The translations under genes and the position numbers were made by a program. Shown in pieces: positions 19,595 to 29,310 of a DNA stretch of 64,000 nt. Numbering within the stretch: the first letter of the stretch is position 1; every line of letters begins with the position of its first letter. This DNA is from an uncultured cyanobacterium (GTDB taxonomy: Bacteria > Cyanobacteriota > Cyanobacteriia > PCC-6307 > Cyanobiaceae): assembly GCA_903917565.1 (NCBI GenBank), contig CAIXBB010000003.1, positions 26,569 to 90,568 of the forward strand. The letters run 5' to 3'. Under the pieces are notes generated by a model. That model was not told the DNA's origin. It did not search any database and worked only from the letters and a program-made list of their open reading frames with translations.

Positions 19595-19891
19595 ATGCCG
19601 AAAGCCGACATTCATCCCACCTGGTATCCGGACGCCAAGGTGATCTGCAACGGGGAGGTGGTGATGACCACCGGCTCCACCCACCCCGAGCTCACGGTCG
19701 ACGTGTGGAGCGGCAACCACCCCTTCTATACCGGCACCCAGAAGATCCTCGACACCGAAGGCCGGGTGGACCGCTTCATGCGCAAATATGGCATGGGCAG
19801 CACCGATTCCGCCTCCGGAGCGAAGAAAGCCGCCAAGCCTGCGGAAGCCCCCACCACCGAGGCGGAGGCGCCCGCTACCGCTGAGGCCTGA
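19595..19891 (+). CDS. rpmE: 50S ribosomal protein L31
   Basis: A 98-residue bL31 bridging the two subunits. The core [20 protein letters not shown] and [25 protein letters not shown] is typical. Only one cysteine is present, so this is the zinc-free (C-minus) form. The last 28 residues are an Ala/Glu/Pro/Lys tail. It is the final gene before the terminator at 19953. Confidence 0.96.
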   Translation: MPKADIHPTWYPDAKVICNGEVVMTTGSTHPELTVDVWSGNHPFYTGTQKILDTEGRVDRFMRKYGMGSTDSASGAKKAAKPAEAPTTEAEAPATAEA

Positions 19892-19952
19892 GCGCCTCAG
19901 CCTCAAGCCGCCCGCCCGAATCGGACAGCTGATTCGTCCCGGTGATTCTCTG

Positions 19953-19985
19953 GCCGGGTGCCTCCAGCACCCGGCTTTCTTGTTT
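19953..19985 (+). terminator. Intrinsic terminator after the ribosomal cluster
   Basis: A 9-bp perfect GC-rich stem, GCCGGGTGC (19953-19961) / GCACCCGGC (19967-19975), with the loop CTCCA and followed by TTTCTTGTTT. It lies between rpmE and prfA, 13 bp before the prfA ATG, so it probably ends the long ribosomal transcript; prfA would depend on read-through or on a promoter in this short gap. Confidence 0.85.
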
Positions 19986-19997
19986 CGGGTGCCGCCC

Positions 19998-21113
19998 ATG
20001 GATTCCGAGCTGCTGCAATCCCGGCTGGATACCACCTGCCGCACCTTCCAGGCCCTGGAGCGCCAGCTGGCGGACCCGGCGGTGGCTTCTGATCCTGACC
20101 GCCTGCAGGCGATCGCCCGGGAACGGGCACGGCTGGAGCCCCTGGTCAACGACTACGCACGGTTGCGCAAGCTGGAGCAGGAACGGGAGGAGGCCCGTTT
20201 CCTGCTCAAGGCCCACCGCGACGACCCCGACGGCGAGGAACTGGTGGCCCTGGCCACCGAGGAGCTGGTCAGCCTTGAAAGCCTGATCAGTGCCCTGAAC
20301 GCGCGGCTCACCCTGAGCCTGCTGCCCTCGGATCCCCGCGACGAGCGCAGCGTCATGCTGGAGATCCGCGCCGGGGCCGGCGGCGATGAGGCCAGCCTGT
20401 GGGCGGGTGATCTGGCCCGCATGTATGAGCGCTATGCCCAGAGTCAGGGCTGGCAGGTGCAACCCGTCAGTGCCTCGGAGGCCGACTTGGGCGGCTACAA
20501 GGAGCTGATCCTCGCCATCCGCGGCGATGGGGTCTACAGCCGGCTGAAGTTCGAGGCGGGCGTGCATCGGGTGCAGCGGGTGCCGGCCACCGAATCCCAG
20601 GGGCGGGTGCACACCTCCACCGCCACCGTGGCGGTGATGCCTGAGGCCGATCCGGTGGAGGTGCAGATCGATCCGGGCGATCTGGATATCAGCACGGCCC
20701 GCTCAGGCGGCGCCGGCGGCCAGAACGTCAACAAGGTGGAAACGGCGGTCGATCTGCTGCACAAGCCCACCGGCATCCGGGTGTTCTGCACCCAGGAACG
20801 CTCCCAGCTGCAGAATCGGGAACGGGCGATGGAGATCCTGCGGGCCAAGCTCTACGAGCGCCAGCTGGCGGAAGCGAACGCCGAGGAGCGCTCCGTGCGC
20901 CGCGCCCAGGTGGGCAGCGGCGACCGCAGCGAGAAGATCCGCACTTACAACGCCAAGGACAACCGGGTGACCGACCATCGGCTGGGACGCAACTTCTCCC
21001 TCGAGCCCGTGCTGGCCGGCCAGATCGAGGACCTGATCGGCGCCTGCATCGCCGAGGAGCAGCGCCAGGGTCTCGAAGCGCTCGCCCTCGAGGCTGCCGG
21101 CGCCGGCGGATGA
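19998..21113 (+). CDS. prfA: Peptide chain release factor 1
   Basis: A 371-residue RF1 that ends translation at UAA and UAG. The catalytic GGQ is in [18 protein letters not shown], and the [29 protein letters not shown] block, with the PAT tripeptide at this conserved position, supports RF1. The ATG at 19998 ([12 protein letters not shown]) is the family start; the frame is open further upstream but crosses the terminator. Confidence 0.96.
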   Translation: MDSELLQSRLDTTCRTFQALERQLADPAVASDPDRLQAIARERARLEPLVNDYARLRKLEQEREEARFLLKAHRDDPDGEELVALATEELVSLESLISALNARLTLSLLPSDPRDERSVMLEIRAGAGGDEASLWAGDLARMYERYAQSQGWQVQPVSASEADLGGYKELILAIRGDGVYSRLKFEAGVHRVQRVPATESQGRVHTSTATVAVMPEADPVEVQIDPGDLDISTARSGGAGGQNVNKVETAVDLLHKPTGIRVFCTQERSQLQNRERAMEILRAKLYERQLAEANAEERSVRRAQVGSGDRSEKIRTYNAKDNRVTDHRLGRNFSLEPVLAGQIEDLIGACIAEEQRQGLEALALEAAGAGG

Positions 21114-21139
21114 ACGCCGTGGATGGGCGGAAGGGACGA

Positions 21140-21640
21140 TCAGGCGCCGATGACGTACTTGGCCCATTCCTGGTGCTGGCCGGAGCGGATGCGGCGGTTG
21201 GCCTCGAAGCTCAGGCTGCCCAGGGGGCGGCGGGGCTCCCGGGTCAGGGGCATGCCCGCCTCCCGCGGGGTGCGGTTGCCCTTGCGCACGTTGCAGGGCA
21301 GACAGGCGGTGGTGACGTTCTCCCAGACGTCGGTGCCGCCCCGGCTGCGGGGCACCACATGGTCGATGGAGAGCTGCTCGCCGTTGAAGCCGCAGTACTG
21401 GCAGGCGTGGCCGTCGCGGTGGAAGACGTTGCGGCGCGTGAGGGGGAGTGGCTTGTAGGGCACCCGCACGAACTGGCGCAGCCGGATCACCGTGGGCAGG
21501 AAATGGTCGGGGCGAATCGACTTTTCAGGGTCGTGCTCGAGCCCCTCGGCCTTCCCCTTGAGCAGCATCACCATGGCCCGGCGCCAGGTGGTGATGTTCA
21601 GCGGTTCGTAGGACGCATTCAGAACGAGTACGTGGCCCAT
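21140..21640 (-). CDS. HNH endonuclease family protein
   Basis: A 166-residue protein from the ATG at 21640 (MGHVLVLNASYEPLNITTWR). The C-terminal half holds an HNH fold: CQYCG, then IDHVVPRSRGGTDVWENVTT and CLPCN, i.e. two CxxC zinc pairs around the histidine-asparagine core. The N-terminal domain (YEPLNITTWRRAMVMLLKGKAE) is conserved in cyanobacteria and many other bacteria as a stand-alone HNH protein; its biological role is not established. ATG at 21664 and a longer start at 21730 are possible alternatives. No mobile element surrounds it. Confidence 0.85.
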   Translation of the reverse strand: MGHVLVLNASYEPLNITTWRRAMVMLLKGKAEGLEHDPEKSIRPDHFLPTVIRLRQFVRVPYKPLPLTRRNVFHRDGHACQYCGFNGEQLSIDHVVPRSRGGTDVWENVTTACLPCNVRKGNRTPREAGMPLTREPRRPLGSLSFEANRRIRSGQHQEWAKYVIGA

Positions 21641-21714
21641 TCCAGTCCGCTGGATAGGAGGCATGCTAACGGGATTCCCATGAATTCCATGGCCCACCCC
21701 CTGCGCCGGCGTCC

Positions 21715-22914
21715 ATGACCAGTTCCTCACTCGCCCCCACCAGCGCGACGGAGGAGACCCCGCAGCCGCGGCAGCGGGCCTGGGTGGAGGTGAACACCGC
21801 AGCCATCCAGGCCAACGTGCGGGCCCTGCAGCGCCACATCGGACCGGCCACCCAGCTGATGGCCGTGGTCAAGGCCGATGCCTACGGCCACGGCGCCCTG
21901 GCGGTGGCCCGCGCCGCCCTGGAGGCGGGGGCGGCCTGTTTCGGGGTCGCCACCCTGGCCGAGGGGGTGCAGTTGCGCCGCGCCGGCATCTCTGCTCCGG
22001 TGCTGGTGCTGGGCAACCTCACCCAGCCCGAGGAGCTGCGCAGCTGCCTGCGCTGGCAGCTGATGCCGACGCTCAGCAGCATGCGGGAGGCTCTGCTCTG
22101 CCAGAACCTGGCCAGCGGCAGCGGCCGCACCATGGCCGTCCAGCTCAAGCTGGACACCGGCATGGCCCGGCTCGGCGCCGACTGGCAGGAGGGGCCGAGG
22201 CTGGTGGCGGCCCTGCGGGGCATGGAAGCCATCGACCTGGCGGGCATCTATTCGCACCTGGCCTGCGCCGATGCCGCTCCGGACGAGGACGACGGCCTCA
22301 ACGCGCTCCAGCAGCGGCGCTTCGAGAGCGTCCTCTCGAGCCTGGCCGAGCAGGGCCTGCCGGCCGGCTGCCGGCACCTCGCCAATTCGGCCGGCACCCT
22401 GCGGGGGCACCAGCAGCACTATGACCTCGTCCGGGTGGGTCTGGCCCTCTACGGCCAGCCGCCGGCGTCCCATCTGGCTGGTGTGGTGTCCCTGCGGCCG
22501 GCCCTGCAGATCCACGCCCGCGTCACCCTGCTGCGCCAGGTGGGGGCGGGGGTCGGGGTCAGCTACGGCCACCGCTTCCGCACCAGCCGGCCCAGCCGCC
22601 TGGCGGTGGTGTCGATCGGCTACGCCGACGGGGTACCCCGGCAGCTCTCCAACCGCATGGACGTGCTCTACGACGGCCGTCCCCTGCCCCAGGTGGGTGC
22701 CATCACCATGGACCAGTTGGTGATTGACGCCACCGAGGCCCCCCGGATTGAGGTGGGCAGCATGGTCACCCTGCTGGGCGAACAGGAGGGGCAGATCATC
22801 AGCCCCCTCGACTGGAGCGAGCGCTGCGGCACGATCCCCTGGGAGATCCTCTGCGGCTTCAAGCACCGCCTGCCGCGCCTGGCGGTGCCCCTGGAGACGG
22901 CGTCCGAGCCCTGA
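21715..22914 (+). CDS. alr: Alanine racemase
   Basis: A 399-residue PLP enzyme that makes D-alanine for peptidoglycan. The PLP lysine is in AVVKADAYGHGA, and the catalytic tyrosine of the C-terminal beta domain is in VGVSYGHRFRTSRPS, followed by IGYADGVPRQLSNRM and the substrate-site MDQLVIDAT. The first 20 residues are a poorly conserved tail. It diverges from the HNH gene and is followed by tRNA-Ser after 18 bp. Confidence 0.97.
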   Translation: MTSSSLAPTSATEETPQPRQRAWVEVNTAAIQANVRALQRHIGPATQLMAVVKADAYGHGALAVARAALEAGAACFGVATLAEGVQLRRAGISAPVLVLGNLTQPEELRSCLRWQLMPTLSSMREALLCQNLASGSGRTMAVQLKLDTGMARLGADWQEGPRLVAALRGMEAIDLAGIYSHLACADAAPDEDDGLNALQQRRFESVLSSLAEQGLPAGCRHLANSAGTLRGHQQHYDLVRVGLALYGQPPASHLAGVVSLRPALQIHARVTLLRQVGAGVGVSYGHRFRTSRPSRLAVVSIGYADGVPRQLSNRMDVLYDGRPLPQVGAITMDQLVIDATEAPRIEVGSMVTLLGEQEGQIISPLDWSERCGTIPWEILCGFKHRLPRLAVPLETASEP

Positions 22915-22932
22915 TAAGCTCTCTGGGCCACT

Positions 22933-23021
22933 GGAGAGGTGGCTGAGTGGTTGAAAGCGGCTCCCTGCTAAGGAGTTACAGGAGGCAACTTCTGTCGAGG
23001 GTTCGAATCCCTCCCTCTCCG
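22933..23021 (+). tRNA. tRNA-Ser (anticodon GCU)
   Basis: Acceptor strands GGAGAGG (22933-22939) and CCTCTCC (23014-23020) pair perfectly, with G as discriminator. The anticodon loop is CTGCTAA, giving anticodon GCU for AGC/AGU serine codons. A long variable arm and a GTTCGAATC T loop confirm a class II serine tRNA of 89 nt. CCA is not encoded. Confidence 0.95.
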
Positions 23022-23173
23022 TTCCAGGCCCTTCCGGGGCCATCCGCACCAGGTCCGATCAGAGCCTGGCGACGCCGCTCCGCCCCCAGGCCGGAGCGGG
23101 CAGGGACTTGAAACAGATGGCGAACGGCAACCAGTCAAGCGGCAGGAGCTCTGGGGGCCGATCGTAGGCAGGC

Positions 23174-24094
23174 TCAGGCGTCCAGGAGGGCGGCGGCGAT
23201 GGCCGGCAGCAGCGTGGCATCGGCGGCCCGGGCCCGTCCCTCGCTGAACACCACAAGCAGCATCGGGGCCTTCCCATCCACCTCCATGTAGGCGGCATCG
23301 TGGCGGGCCTGGCTCATCCAGCCAGCCTTGCTCCACAGCCGGGCCCCCGCCGGCAGCCCAGCCCCGAGGAAGCCATCCACCTGATTTTCGGGGTCGGCGG
23401 CCCGCGCCTGGGGATCGAGGGAGCGCCCCAGCAGCGCCATCATGCGGCGGGAGGCCGGCGGGGACACCGCAGCGCCGGCCATCACCCAGTGCAGCAGACG
23501 GGCCGTGAAATCGGTGCTCAGGCGGTTGCGGTTCTCCAGCTGGGGCCCATAGAAATCCCGCTCGCGGCCATAGGGCCCCTCCGCCCAGGTCTTCTGGCAG
23601 GCGTTCACCCCCGCCACCTCGCTCCAGCCGAGGCGGGCCAGCCAGTCGTTGACCACCTGGCGCTGGCGGCACCAGGCCGCGGCCCGCCCGGGGGGCAGGG
23701 ATGGACCGCTGGTGGTGCCGGTGAGCAGATCCACCACGAAGCTGGTGGCCTCGTTGCCGGAGTCGCGCACCATGTCCGCCAGGGCCCGGCGCAGCTCCGG
23801 CCCCTCCTCGATCAGTTGGCGTTGCAGCCAGGCTTCGGCGGCCACGAGATACACCAGCTTCACAACGCTGGCTGGATAGCGCGGCGTCTCCCCATCCCAG
23901 CCCGCTCCGGTCACGGTCTGGTCCCAGAAACCATCCTGGCCCAACCCTTCGGCCCCGCCCACCAGGGAAGCCCCGTAGCGGAGCCAGGTGATCGAGAGCT
24001 GCTCCCCCAGTCCTGGGCGCCCTTCCTGTTCCAGTTGGCCGATGAGCTGGCGCAGGGCCTGGCCCATGGCCGGATCCGGGCTGTAGAACGCCAT
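23174..24094 (-). CDS. Class A beta-lactamase-like serine hydrolase
   Basis: About 306 residues from the ATG at 24094; a GTG at 24106 would add four. The SxxK nucleophile motif is RYPASVVKLVYLVAAEAWL. The SDN and KTG motifs are not obvious; the C-terminal WSKAGWMSQARHDAAYMEVDG segment probably supplies the KTG-equivalent strand (SKAG). This suggests a D,D-peptidase or esterase-like enzyme rather than a resistance beta-lactamase. There is no clear signal peptide. The gene is divergent from the NlpC/P60 gene, with only 18 bp between the starts. Confidence 0.75.
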   Translation of the reverse strand: MAFYSPDPAMGQALRQLIGQLEQEGRPGLGEQLSITWLRYGASLVGGAEGLGQDGFWDQTVTGAGWDGETPRYPASVVKLVYLVAAEAWLQRQLIEEGPELRRALADMVRDSGNEATSFVVDLLTGTTSGPSLPPGRAAAWCRQRQVVNDWLARLGWSEVAGVNACQKTWAEGPYGRERDFYGPQLENRNRLSTDFTARLLHWVMAGAAVSPPASRRMMALLGRSLDPQARAADPENQVDGFLGAGLPAGARLWSKAGWMSQARHDAAYMEVDGKAPMLLVVFSEGRARAADATLLPAIAAALLDA

Positions 24095-24112
24095 CAACGG
24101 CGGCACCTTGCG

Positions 24113-24847
24113 ATGGCGACCTTAGGCAACCTACCGGCGCCGGGCTGTACCTGGACCCTGACCCGGCCGCTGCAGGCCTACAGCCGGCCGCAGGGGCCGG
24201 GGCTGGCCACCGAGATCCGGGCGGGGCGGCACCTGAGGCTGCTGGCGGAGGCCCCCATCGTCGCCGGCGCCGAGACCCGCCTGCGGGTGCGGCTGCATGA
24301 GGACGGTTACCCCTGCTGGGTGGAGGCCCTCGCCCTCGGGAGCCACGGGCACCCTGCCCCGCCGCCGCCGCTGCCCCGTCTCGATCGCGCCAGGATCGCC
24401 GACCGCCTGGGGGTGGTGCTCGCCTTCGCCGAGACCGCCCGTCACCGTCCCAACCGCTACCTCTGGGGGGGCACCCTGGGCCCCGATTTCGACTGCTCGG
24501 GGCTGGTGCAGACCGCCTTCGCCCAGGCCGGCATCTGGCTGCCCCGGGATGCCTACCTGCAGGAGCGCTTCTGCCGCCCGGTGGCCGTGGCCAGCGGCAA
24601 CACCTGCCTGCTGCTTCCGGGGGACCTGCTCTTCTTCGGCACCCCTCAGCGCTGCACCCACGTGGCCCTGCACCTGGGCGGCGGCCGCTACCTGCACAGC
24701 TCCGGACGCCAGCACGGCCGTGACGGGATCGGCATCGACGACCTCCATCCCCGCAACCGCGATCCGGTGGCGCGCCACTACCGCGCCGAACTGCGGAGCG
24801 CGGGCAGGGTGATGCACACCCACGACGGCAGTCCCCTGCCCCCTTAG
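24113..24847 (+). CDS. NlpC/P60 (C40) family cysteine peptidase
   Basis: A 244-residue protein from the ATG at 24113. An N-terminal SH3-like region (residues 1 to about 90) precedes a C40 peptidase domain with the catalytic cysteine in GPDFDCSGLVQTAF and the histidine in RCTHVALHLGGGRYLHSSG. Such enzymes cut gamma-D-Glu-diamino acid bonds of peptidoglycan peptides. No signal peptide is seen. The same frame is open upstream to 23300, but that part is antisense to the serine hydrolase gene and has no homology. Confidence 0.85.
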   Translation: MATLGNLPAPGCTWTLTRPLQAYSRPQGPGLATEIRAGRHLRLLAEAPIVAGAETRLRVRLHEDGYPCWVEALALGSHGHPAPPPPLPRLDRARIADRLGVVLAFAETARHRPNRYLWGGTLGPDFDCSGLVQTAFAQAGIWLPRDAYLQERFCRPVAVASGNTCLLLPGDLLFFGTPQRCTHVALHLGGGRYLHSSGRQHGRDGIGIDDLHPRNRDPVARHYRAELRSAGRVMHTHDGSPLPP

Positions 24848-24893
24848 GGAGCGGGTCCCGGGCGGGTACCGTGCAGCCTGAACGGAAAGGGCC

Positions 24894-25862
24894 ATGGCGG
24901 AGTCCACCAGCCTGTCGGTGGTGGTGCCCCTCTACAACGAGGAGTCCAGCGTGCCGCTGCTCGTGGAGAAGCTGCTGGCGGCCCTGAGGCCCCTGGAGCG
25001 GCCGTTCGAGCTGGTGCTGGTGGACGATGGCTCCAAGGACGGCACCCAGGCCGTGCTGCGTCATCTGGCCGGGCAGGTGCCGGAGCTGGTGGCCGTGCTT
25101 TTGCGCCGCAACTACGGACAGACGGCCGCCATGGCCGCCGGGTTCGATGCCAGCGGCGGCGGGGTGATCGTCACCCTCGACGGGGATCTCCAGAACGATC
25201 CCGCCGACATCCCGCTGCTGCTGGCCCGTCTTGAGCAGGACGACCTTGACCTGGTGAGCGGCTGGCGCCAGCAGCGTCAGGACGGGGCCCTCACCCGGCT
25301 GCTGCCGTCCCTGGTGGCCAACCGCCTGATCGCCCGGGTCACCGGGGTGCAGCTGCACGACTACGGCTGCTCCCTGAAGGCGTACCGGCGGGAGGTGGTC
25401 AGCGACATGAACCTCTACGGGGAACTGCACCGATTCCTGCCGGCCCTGGCCTTCATCGAAGGGGCCCGGATCGGCGAGGTGAGGGTGTCCCACCAGGCCC
25501 GCCGGTACGGCCGCAGCAACTACGGCATCGACCGCACCTTCCGGGTGTTGATGGACCTGCTGACGGTGTGGTTCATGAAGCGCTTCCTGACCCGACCGAT
25601 GCACGTGTTCGGCTTCGCCGGCCTGCTGGCCCTGGGAGCGGGCCTGGCCATCGCCTTGTGGCTGGTGGGTGAGAAGCTGCTGCTCGGGGCCGACATCGGC
25701 AACCGCCCCCTGCTGCTCATGGCAGTGCTGGCGATCCTCAGCGGGGTGCAGCTGTTCAGTTTCGGGTTGCTGGCGGAACTGCAGATGCGTACTTACCACG
25801 AAAGCCAGGGCCGGCCGATCTACCGGGTGCGGGCCACGGTGCGTGGCGGTTCCCGGTCCTGA
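24894..25862 (+). CDS. GtrB/DPM1-like family 2 glycosyltransferase
   Basis: A 322-residue membrane-anchored GT2 protein. The GT-A motifs are SVVVPLYNEESSV, LVDDGSKDGT and TLDGDLQNDP (DxD-like). The SLKAYRREVV and SNYGIDRTFRVLMDL blocks are typical of undecaprenyl/dolichyl-phosphate sugar synthases, and two hydrophobic helices follow near residues 230-300. It would transfer a sugar from a nucleotide donor to a polyprenyl phosphate for envelope glycans. The sugar cannot be predicted. It is 46 bp after the peptidase gene on the same strand. Confidence 0.88.
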   Translation: MAESTSLSVVVPLYNEESSVPLLVEKLLAALRPLERPFELVLVDDGSKDGTQAVLRHLAGQVPELVAVLLRRNYGQTAAMAAGFDASGGGVIVTLDGDLQNDPADIPLLLARLEQDDLDLVSGWRQQRQDGALTRLLPSLVANRLIARVTGVQLHDYGCSLKAYRREVVSDMNLYGELHRFLPALAFIEGARIGEVRVSHQARRYGRSNYGIDRTFRVLMDLLTVWFMKRFLTRPMHVFGFAGLLALGAGLAIALWLVGEKLLLGADIGNRPLLLMAVLAILSGVQLFSFGLLAELQMRTYHESQGRPIYRVRATVRGGSRS

Positions 25863-25974
25863 CCTTCGCGGAGCATGGAAGGGCTGGCTGAACTTTTATG
25901 TCGCCCCCCGCTTCCCCGAGAAGCCAGGCAGGAAGGGGTCCTTACAGTACCGGCGGTTCCTATTGGCCCAAGCC

Positions 25975-26091
25975 ATGACTGGTGAATTTGCCGTTGCCTG
26001 GTTGCCGTCCGTTCTGGTTCCCCTGGTGGGAATCCTCGGCGCAGCGGTGGCCATGGCCCTGCTGTTCAACGTGGTCGAGGCGACCGACTGA
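25975..26091 (+). CDS. psaI: Photosystem I subunit VIII (PsaI)
   Basis: A 38-residue single-helix subunit: a short N-terminus, then [20 protein letters not shown] and an acidic end (VVEATD). The PSVLVPLVG and AMALLF blocks match PsaI. It helps organise PsaL and PSI trimers, and its position 62 bp upstream of psaL fits the psaI-psaL pairing of many cyanobacteria. A TACAGT at 25943-25948 in TCCTTACAGTACC could be a -10 element. Confidence 0.9.
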   Translation: MTGEFAVAWLPSVLVPLVGILGAAVAMALLFNVVEATD

Positions 26092-26153
26092 CGACCGCCC
26101 CAGGCCCCAGCGTCATTCGCCTCCCCCTTCGAAGACCCTCCGATCCGCCCCCC

Positions 26154-26645
26154 ATGACCGTGACCCCCGTCGCCGACCCGACCGTCGGCAATCTGGCCAC
26201 CCCTGTCAACAGCAGCTATTTCACCAAGGCCTTCCTGAACGCGCTGCCGGCCTACCGGCCCTCCCTCTCCCCCAACCGTCGTGGTCTTGAGGTGGGCATG
26301 GCCCATGGCTACTTCCTCTATGGCCCCTTCGCCTACACCGGCCCCCTGCGCGCCACCGAGTTCGCCAGCACCGTCGGCCTGCTTGGCGCCATCGGCCTGG
26401 TGTCGATCCTGACCATCTGCCTGTCGATCTATGGCACCGCCGGCAGCGGTCCCAACATCCAACCCCCCGACGCCACCATCGACAACCCGCCAGCCGACCT
26501 GTTCACCAAAGCCGGCTGGGCGGAATTCGCCAGCGGCTTCTGGCTGGGTGGCTGCGGCGGCGCCGCCTTCGCCTGGTTCCTCTGCAGCACCGCAATTCAG
26601 TCCCCTCTGGCGAACATCGCCGGGGGCGTCTGGAGCGTCGGCTGA
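26154..26645 (+). CDS. psaL: Photosystem I subunit XI (PsaL)
   Basis: A 163-residue membrane protein at the centre of the PSI trimer. The N-terminal [24 protein letters not shown], the [18 protein letters not shown] segment ([18 protein letters not shown]) and three hydrophobic stretches are standard. An insertion rich in Pro/Asp ([13 protein letters not shown]) lies before the last part. It ends 53 bp before a strong terminator and converges with psaB. Confidence 0.96.
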   Translation: MTVTPVADPTVGNLATPVNSSYFTKAFLNALPAYRPSLSPNRRGLEVGMAHGYFLYGPFAYTGPLRATEFASTVGLLGAIGLVSILTICLSIYGTAGSGPNIQPPDATIDNPPADLFTKAGWAEFASGFWLGGCGGAAFAWFLCSTAIQSPLANIAGGVWSVG

Positions 26646-26697
26646 GGTCCTGAGATCGTCCATCCATCCCCGCTGGCCCCAAAGCCAGGATGTCCAC

Positions 26698-26723
26698 AAA
26701 CCCTGCTTCGGCAGGGTTTTTTT
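26698..26723 (+). terminator. Intrinsic terminator after psaL
   Basis: Stem AACCCTGC (26699-26706), tetraloop TTCG, AGGGTT-side strand GCAGGGTT (26711-26718), running into a T tract. UUCG loops are especially stable. The remaining sequence between here and the psaB terminator (26724-26997) shows no gene that I can support. Confidence 0.9.
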
Positions 26724-26997
26724 GTGTTGCCCCAGCCCATGGCGTTCCGGCGAGGTTCGGGACAGAGGAGCCAGGCCCCTCCCGCACGGTCTTGTGGGTC
26801 GCTGGCCAGTGAAGGATGAGGGATGAAAGGGCCCTGCCAGCGATGGGGCCTTGCCTGGCTTCTCCGCCTTTGGTGCGGCCACCGGATCGAAAGCGTGGGA
26901 GCAGCAGCGGTAGGACCACCGTTCAAGCCCCAGGCGGGGATGAGGAGCGACAAGAGCCCCAGGTTCGTCAGGGGCCAGGCCGGTGCCTGCGTCCATG

Positions 26998-27023
26998 AAA
27001 AACCCCCGGCCGAAGCCGGGGGT
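26998..27023 (-). terminator. Intrinsic terminator after psaAB
   Basis: Read on the minus strand: CCCCCGGC, loop TTCG, GCCGGGGG (8-bp perfect stem; plus-strand 27003-27022), followed by TTTTT. It lies about 40 bp past the psaB stop and ends the psaA-psaB transcript. With the psaL terminator it insulates the two converging photosystem I units. Confidence 0.9.
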
Positions 27024-27061
27024 GGAACCGTCCCTCGAAAGGGGAGCAAGACGCTGTGGGA

Positions 27062-29290
27062 TCAGCCGAACTTGCCTGAAGTGGAGGCGATCAGGAAGGC
27101 GGCGTACGTGAGGATGTAGCCGATCGTGAAGTGGGCAAGACCCACCACACGGGCCTGAACGATCGAGAGAGCGACTGGCTTGTCGCGCCAGCCCACCAGG
27201 TTGGCAAGGGGCGTGCGCTGATGCGCCCAGACGATGGTTTCGATCAGCTCCTGCCAGTAACCCCGCCAGGAGATCAGGAACATGAAGCCGGTGGCCCACA
27301 CCAGGTGACCGAAGAGGAACATCCAGGCCCAGACGGCCAGGTTGTTGGACCCTCCTGGGTTATAGCCGTTGATCAACTGGGAGCTGTTGAGCCACAGGTA
27401 ATCGCGGAACCAGCCCATGAGATAGGTGCTTGATTCGTTGAACTGGGCCACGTTGCCCTGCCAGATGGCGAGGTGCTTCCAGTGCCAGTAGAAGGTGACC
27501 CAACCCACGGTGTTCAGGGCCCAGAAGACAGCCAGATAGAAGGCGTCCCAGGCAGAGATGTCGCAGGTGCCGCCACGGCCGGGGCCGTCGCAGGGGAAGG
27601 AGTAGCCGAAGTCCTTCTTGTCGGGCATCAGCTTGGAACCCCGGGCATCCAGGGCACCCTTCACCAGGATCAGGGTGGTGGTGTGCAGACCCAGGGCGAT
27701 GGCGTGGTGGACCAGGAAGTCACCAGGGCCGATCTGCAGGAACAGGGAGTTGTTGCCCGCATTGATGGCATCCAGCCAGCCCGGCAGCCAGACGGCGCCG
27801 TTGTTGGGCCACGCCGTCGAGGCGATGCTGTCCGAGTTGGCCAGCAGCACGTCCATCCCGTACAGGGCCTTGCCACTGGCAGCCTGAACGAACTGGGCAA
27901 AGACGGGCTCCACCAGGATCTGCTTCTCGGGGGTACCGAAGGCGACCACCACGTCGTTGTGGACGTAGAGACCCAGGGTGTGGAAGCCGAGGAACAGGGA
28001 GACCCAGCTGAGGTGGCTGATGATGGCTTCCTTGTGCTCGAGCATCCGGGCAAGAACGTTGTTCTTGTTGGCTTCCGGGTCGTAGTCGCGGATGAAGAAG
28101 ATCGCACCGTGGGCGAAGGCACCGCACATCAGGAAGATGGCGATGTACTGGTGGTGTGTGTAGAGCGCAGCCTGGGTGGTGTAGTCCTTGGCGATGAACG
28201 CATAGGACGGCAGTGCATACATGTGCTGCGCCACCAGGCTGGTCACAACTCCCAAGGAAGCCAGGGCAAGGCCCAGCTGGAAGTGGAGGGAGTTGTTGAT
28301 GGTGTCGTACAGCCCCCTGTGACCGGCCCCGAGAGCGCCACCGAAGGGAGTTCCCTTCGGTGGGTTATGGGCTTCGAGGATCTCCCGGATCGAGTGGCCG
28401 ATCCCGAAGTTGGTCCGGTACATGTGGCCGGCGATCACGAAGATGCATCCGATGGCCAGATGGTGGTGGGCGATGTCCGTGAGCCACAGTGCTTCTGTCT
28501 GGGGGTGGAAACCACCCAGGAAGGTGAGGATCGCGGTGCCTGCACCCTCAGAGGTACCGAACAGCTGATTGGCGCTGTCGGGGTTCTGGGCATAGACCCC
28601 CCAGTTGCCGGTGAAGAACGGAGCCAGACCCGCGGGGTGGGGCGAGACCGAGAGGAAGTTGTCCCACCCGACGTGCTGTCCCCTGGACTCGGGAATGGCG
28701 ACGTGGACCAGGTGACCGGTCCAGGCGATGGAACTGAAGCCGAACAGCACAGCCAGGTGATGGTTGAGCCGGGACTCGGCGTTCTTGAACCAGGCCAGGG
28801 AAGGCAGGAACTTGGGCTGGAGATGGAGCCAGCCGGCGAACAGGGCCCATGCCGACAGGATCAGCATGAAGATGGAACCCTGATAGAGCTCCATGTTGGT
28901 CGTCATGCCGATCGTGTACCACCAGTGGTACAGACCGGAATAGGCGATGTTCACCGGGGAGGAAGCGCCCGCCTGGGTGAAGGCGTCGATGGCGCCCTGG
29001 CCGAAGTGGGGATCCCAGATCGCGTGAGCGATGGGACGTACATGCAGCGGATCGGCGACCCACTGCTCAAAGTTGCCCTGCCAGGCGATATGGAACAGGT
29101 TGCCCGAAACCCAGAGGCCGATGATCGCCAGATGACCGAAGTGGGTGGAGAACAGCTTTTGGTAAAGCCGCTCCTCCGTCATTCCGTCATGGCTCTCGAA
29201 GTCGTGAGCCGTGGCGATGCCGTACCAGATACGGCGGGTTGTCGGGTCCTGTGCCAGACCCTGGCTGAACGAAGGAAATTTCGTTGCCAT
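27062..29290 (-). CDS. psaB: Photosystem I P700 apoprotein A2 (PsaB)
   Basis: A 742-residue core subunit with 11 membrane helices that, with PsaA, binds P700, most antenna chlorophylls, phylloquinones and the F_X cluster. The start [20 protein letters not shown] is diagnostic, and the F_X ligand loop [12 protein letters not shown] is present. It follows psaA after 20 bp in one transcript. Confidence 0.99.
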   Translation of the reverse strand: MATKFPSFSQGLAQDPTTRRIWYGIATAHDFESHDGMTEERLYQKLFSTHFGHLAIIGLWVSGNLFHIAWQGNFEQWVADPLHVRPIAHAIWDPHFGQGAIDAFTQAGASSPVNIAYSGLYHWWYTIGMTTNMELYQGSIFMLILSAWALFAGWLHLQPKFLPSLAWFKNAESRLNHHLAVLFGFSSIAWTGHLVHVAIPESRGQHVGWDNFLSVSPHPAGLAPFFTGNWGVYAQNPDSANQLFGTSEGAGTAILTFLGGFHPQTEALWLTDIAHHHLAIGCIFVIAGHMYRTNFGIGHSIREILEAHNPPKGTPFGGALGAGHRGLYDTINNSLHFQLGLALASLGVVTSLVAQHMYALPSYAFIAKDYTTQAALYTHHQYIAIFLMCGAFAHGAIFFIRDYDPEANKNNVLARMLEHKEAIISHLSWVSLFLGFHTLGLYVHNDVVVAFGTPEKQILVEPVFAQFVQAASGKALYGMDVLLANSDSIASTAWPNNGAVWLPGWLDAINAGNNSLFLQIGPGDFLVHHAIALGLHTTTLILVKGALDARGSKLMPDKKDFGYSFPCDGPGRGGTCDISAWDAFYLAVFWALNTVGWVTFYWHWKHLAIWQGNVAQFNESSTYLMGWFRDYLWLNSSQLINGYNPGGSNNLAVWAWMFLFGHLVWATGFMFLISWRGYWQELIETIVWAHQRTPLANLVGWRDKPVALSIVQARVVGLAHFTIGYILTYAAFLIASTSGKFG

Positions 29291-29310
29291 TGGGAAAGGT
29301 CAGGTGGAGG

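Noticed and set aside
21140..21640. HNH protein as a homing endonuclease or mobile element
   Set aside because: It is a stand-alone, widely conserved cyanobacterial protein; no intron, intein, repeats or integrase are nearby.
23174..24094. Antibiotic-resistance beta-lactamase
   Set aside because: Only the SxxK motif is clear, a typical SDN/E166/KTG set is not seen, and no signal peptide is evident; a peptidase or esterase-like role is at least as likely.
22968..25799. 943-residue open frame on the minus strand
   Set aside because: It runs through the tRNA-Ser, and lies antisense to the peptidase and glycosyltransferase genes and in another frame of the hydrolase gene; Arg/Gly/Ala/Pro/His-rich composition without domains. 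A GC-driven shadow.
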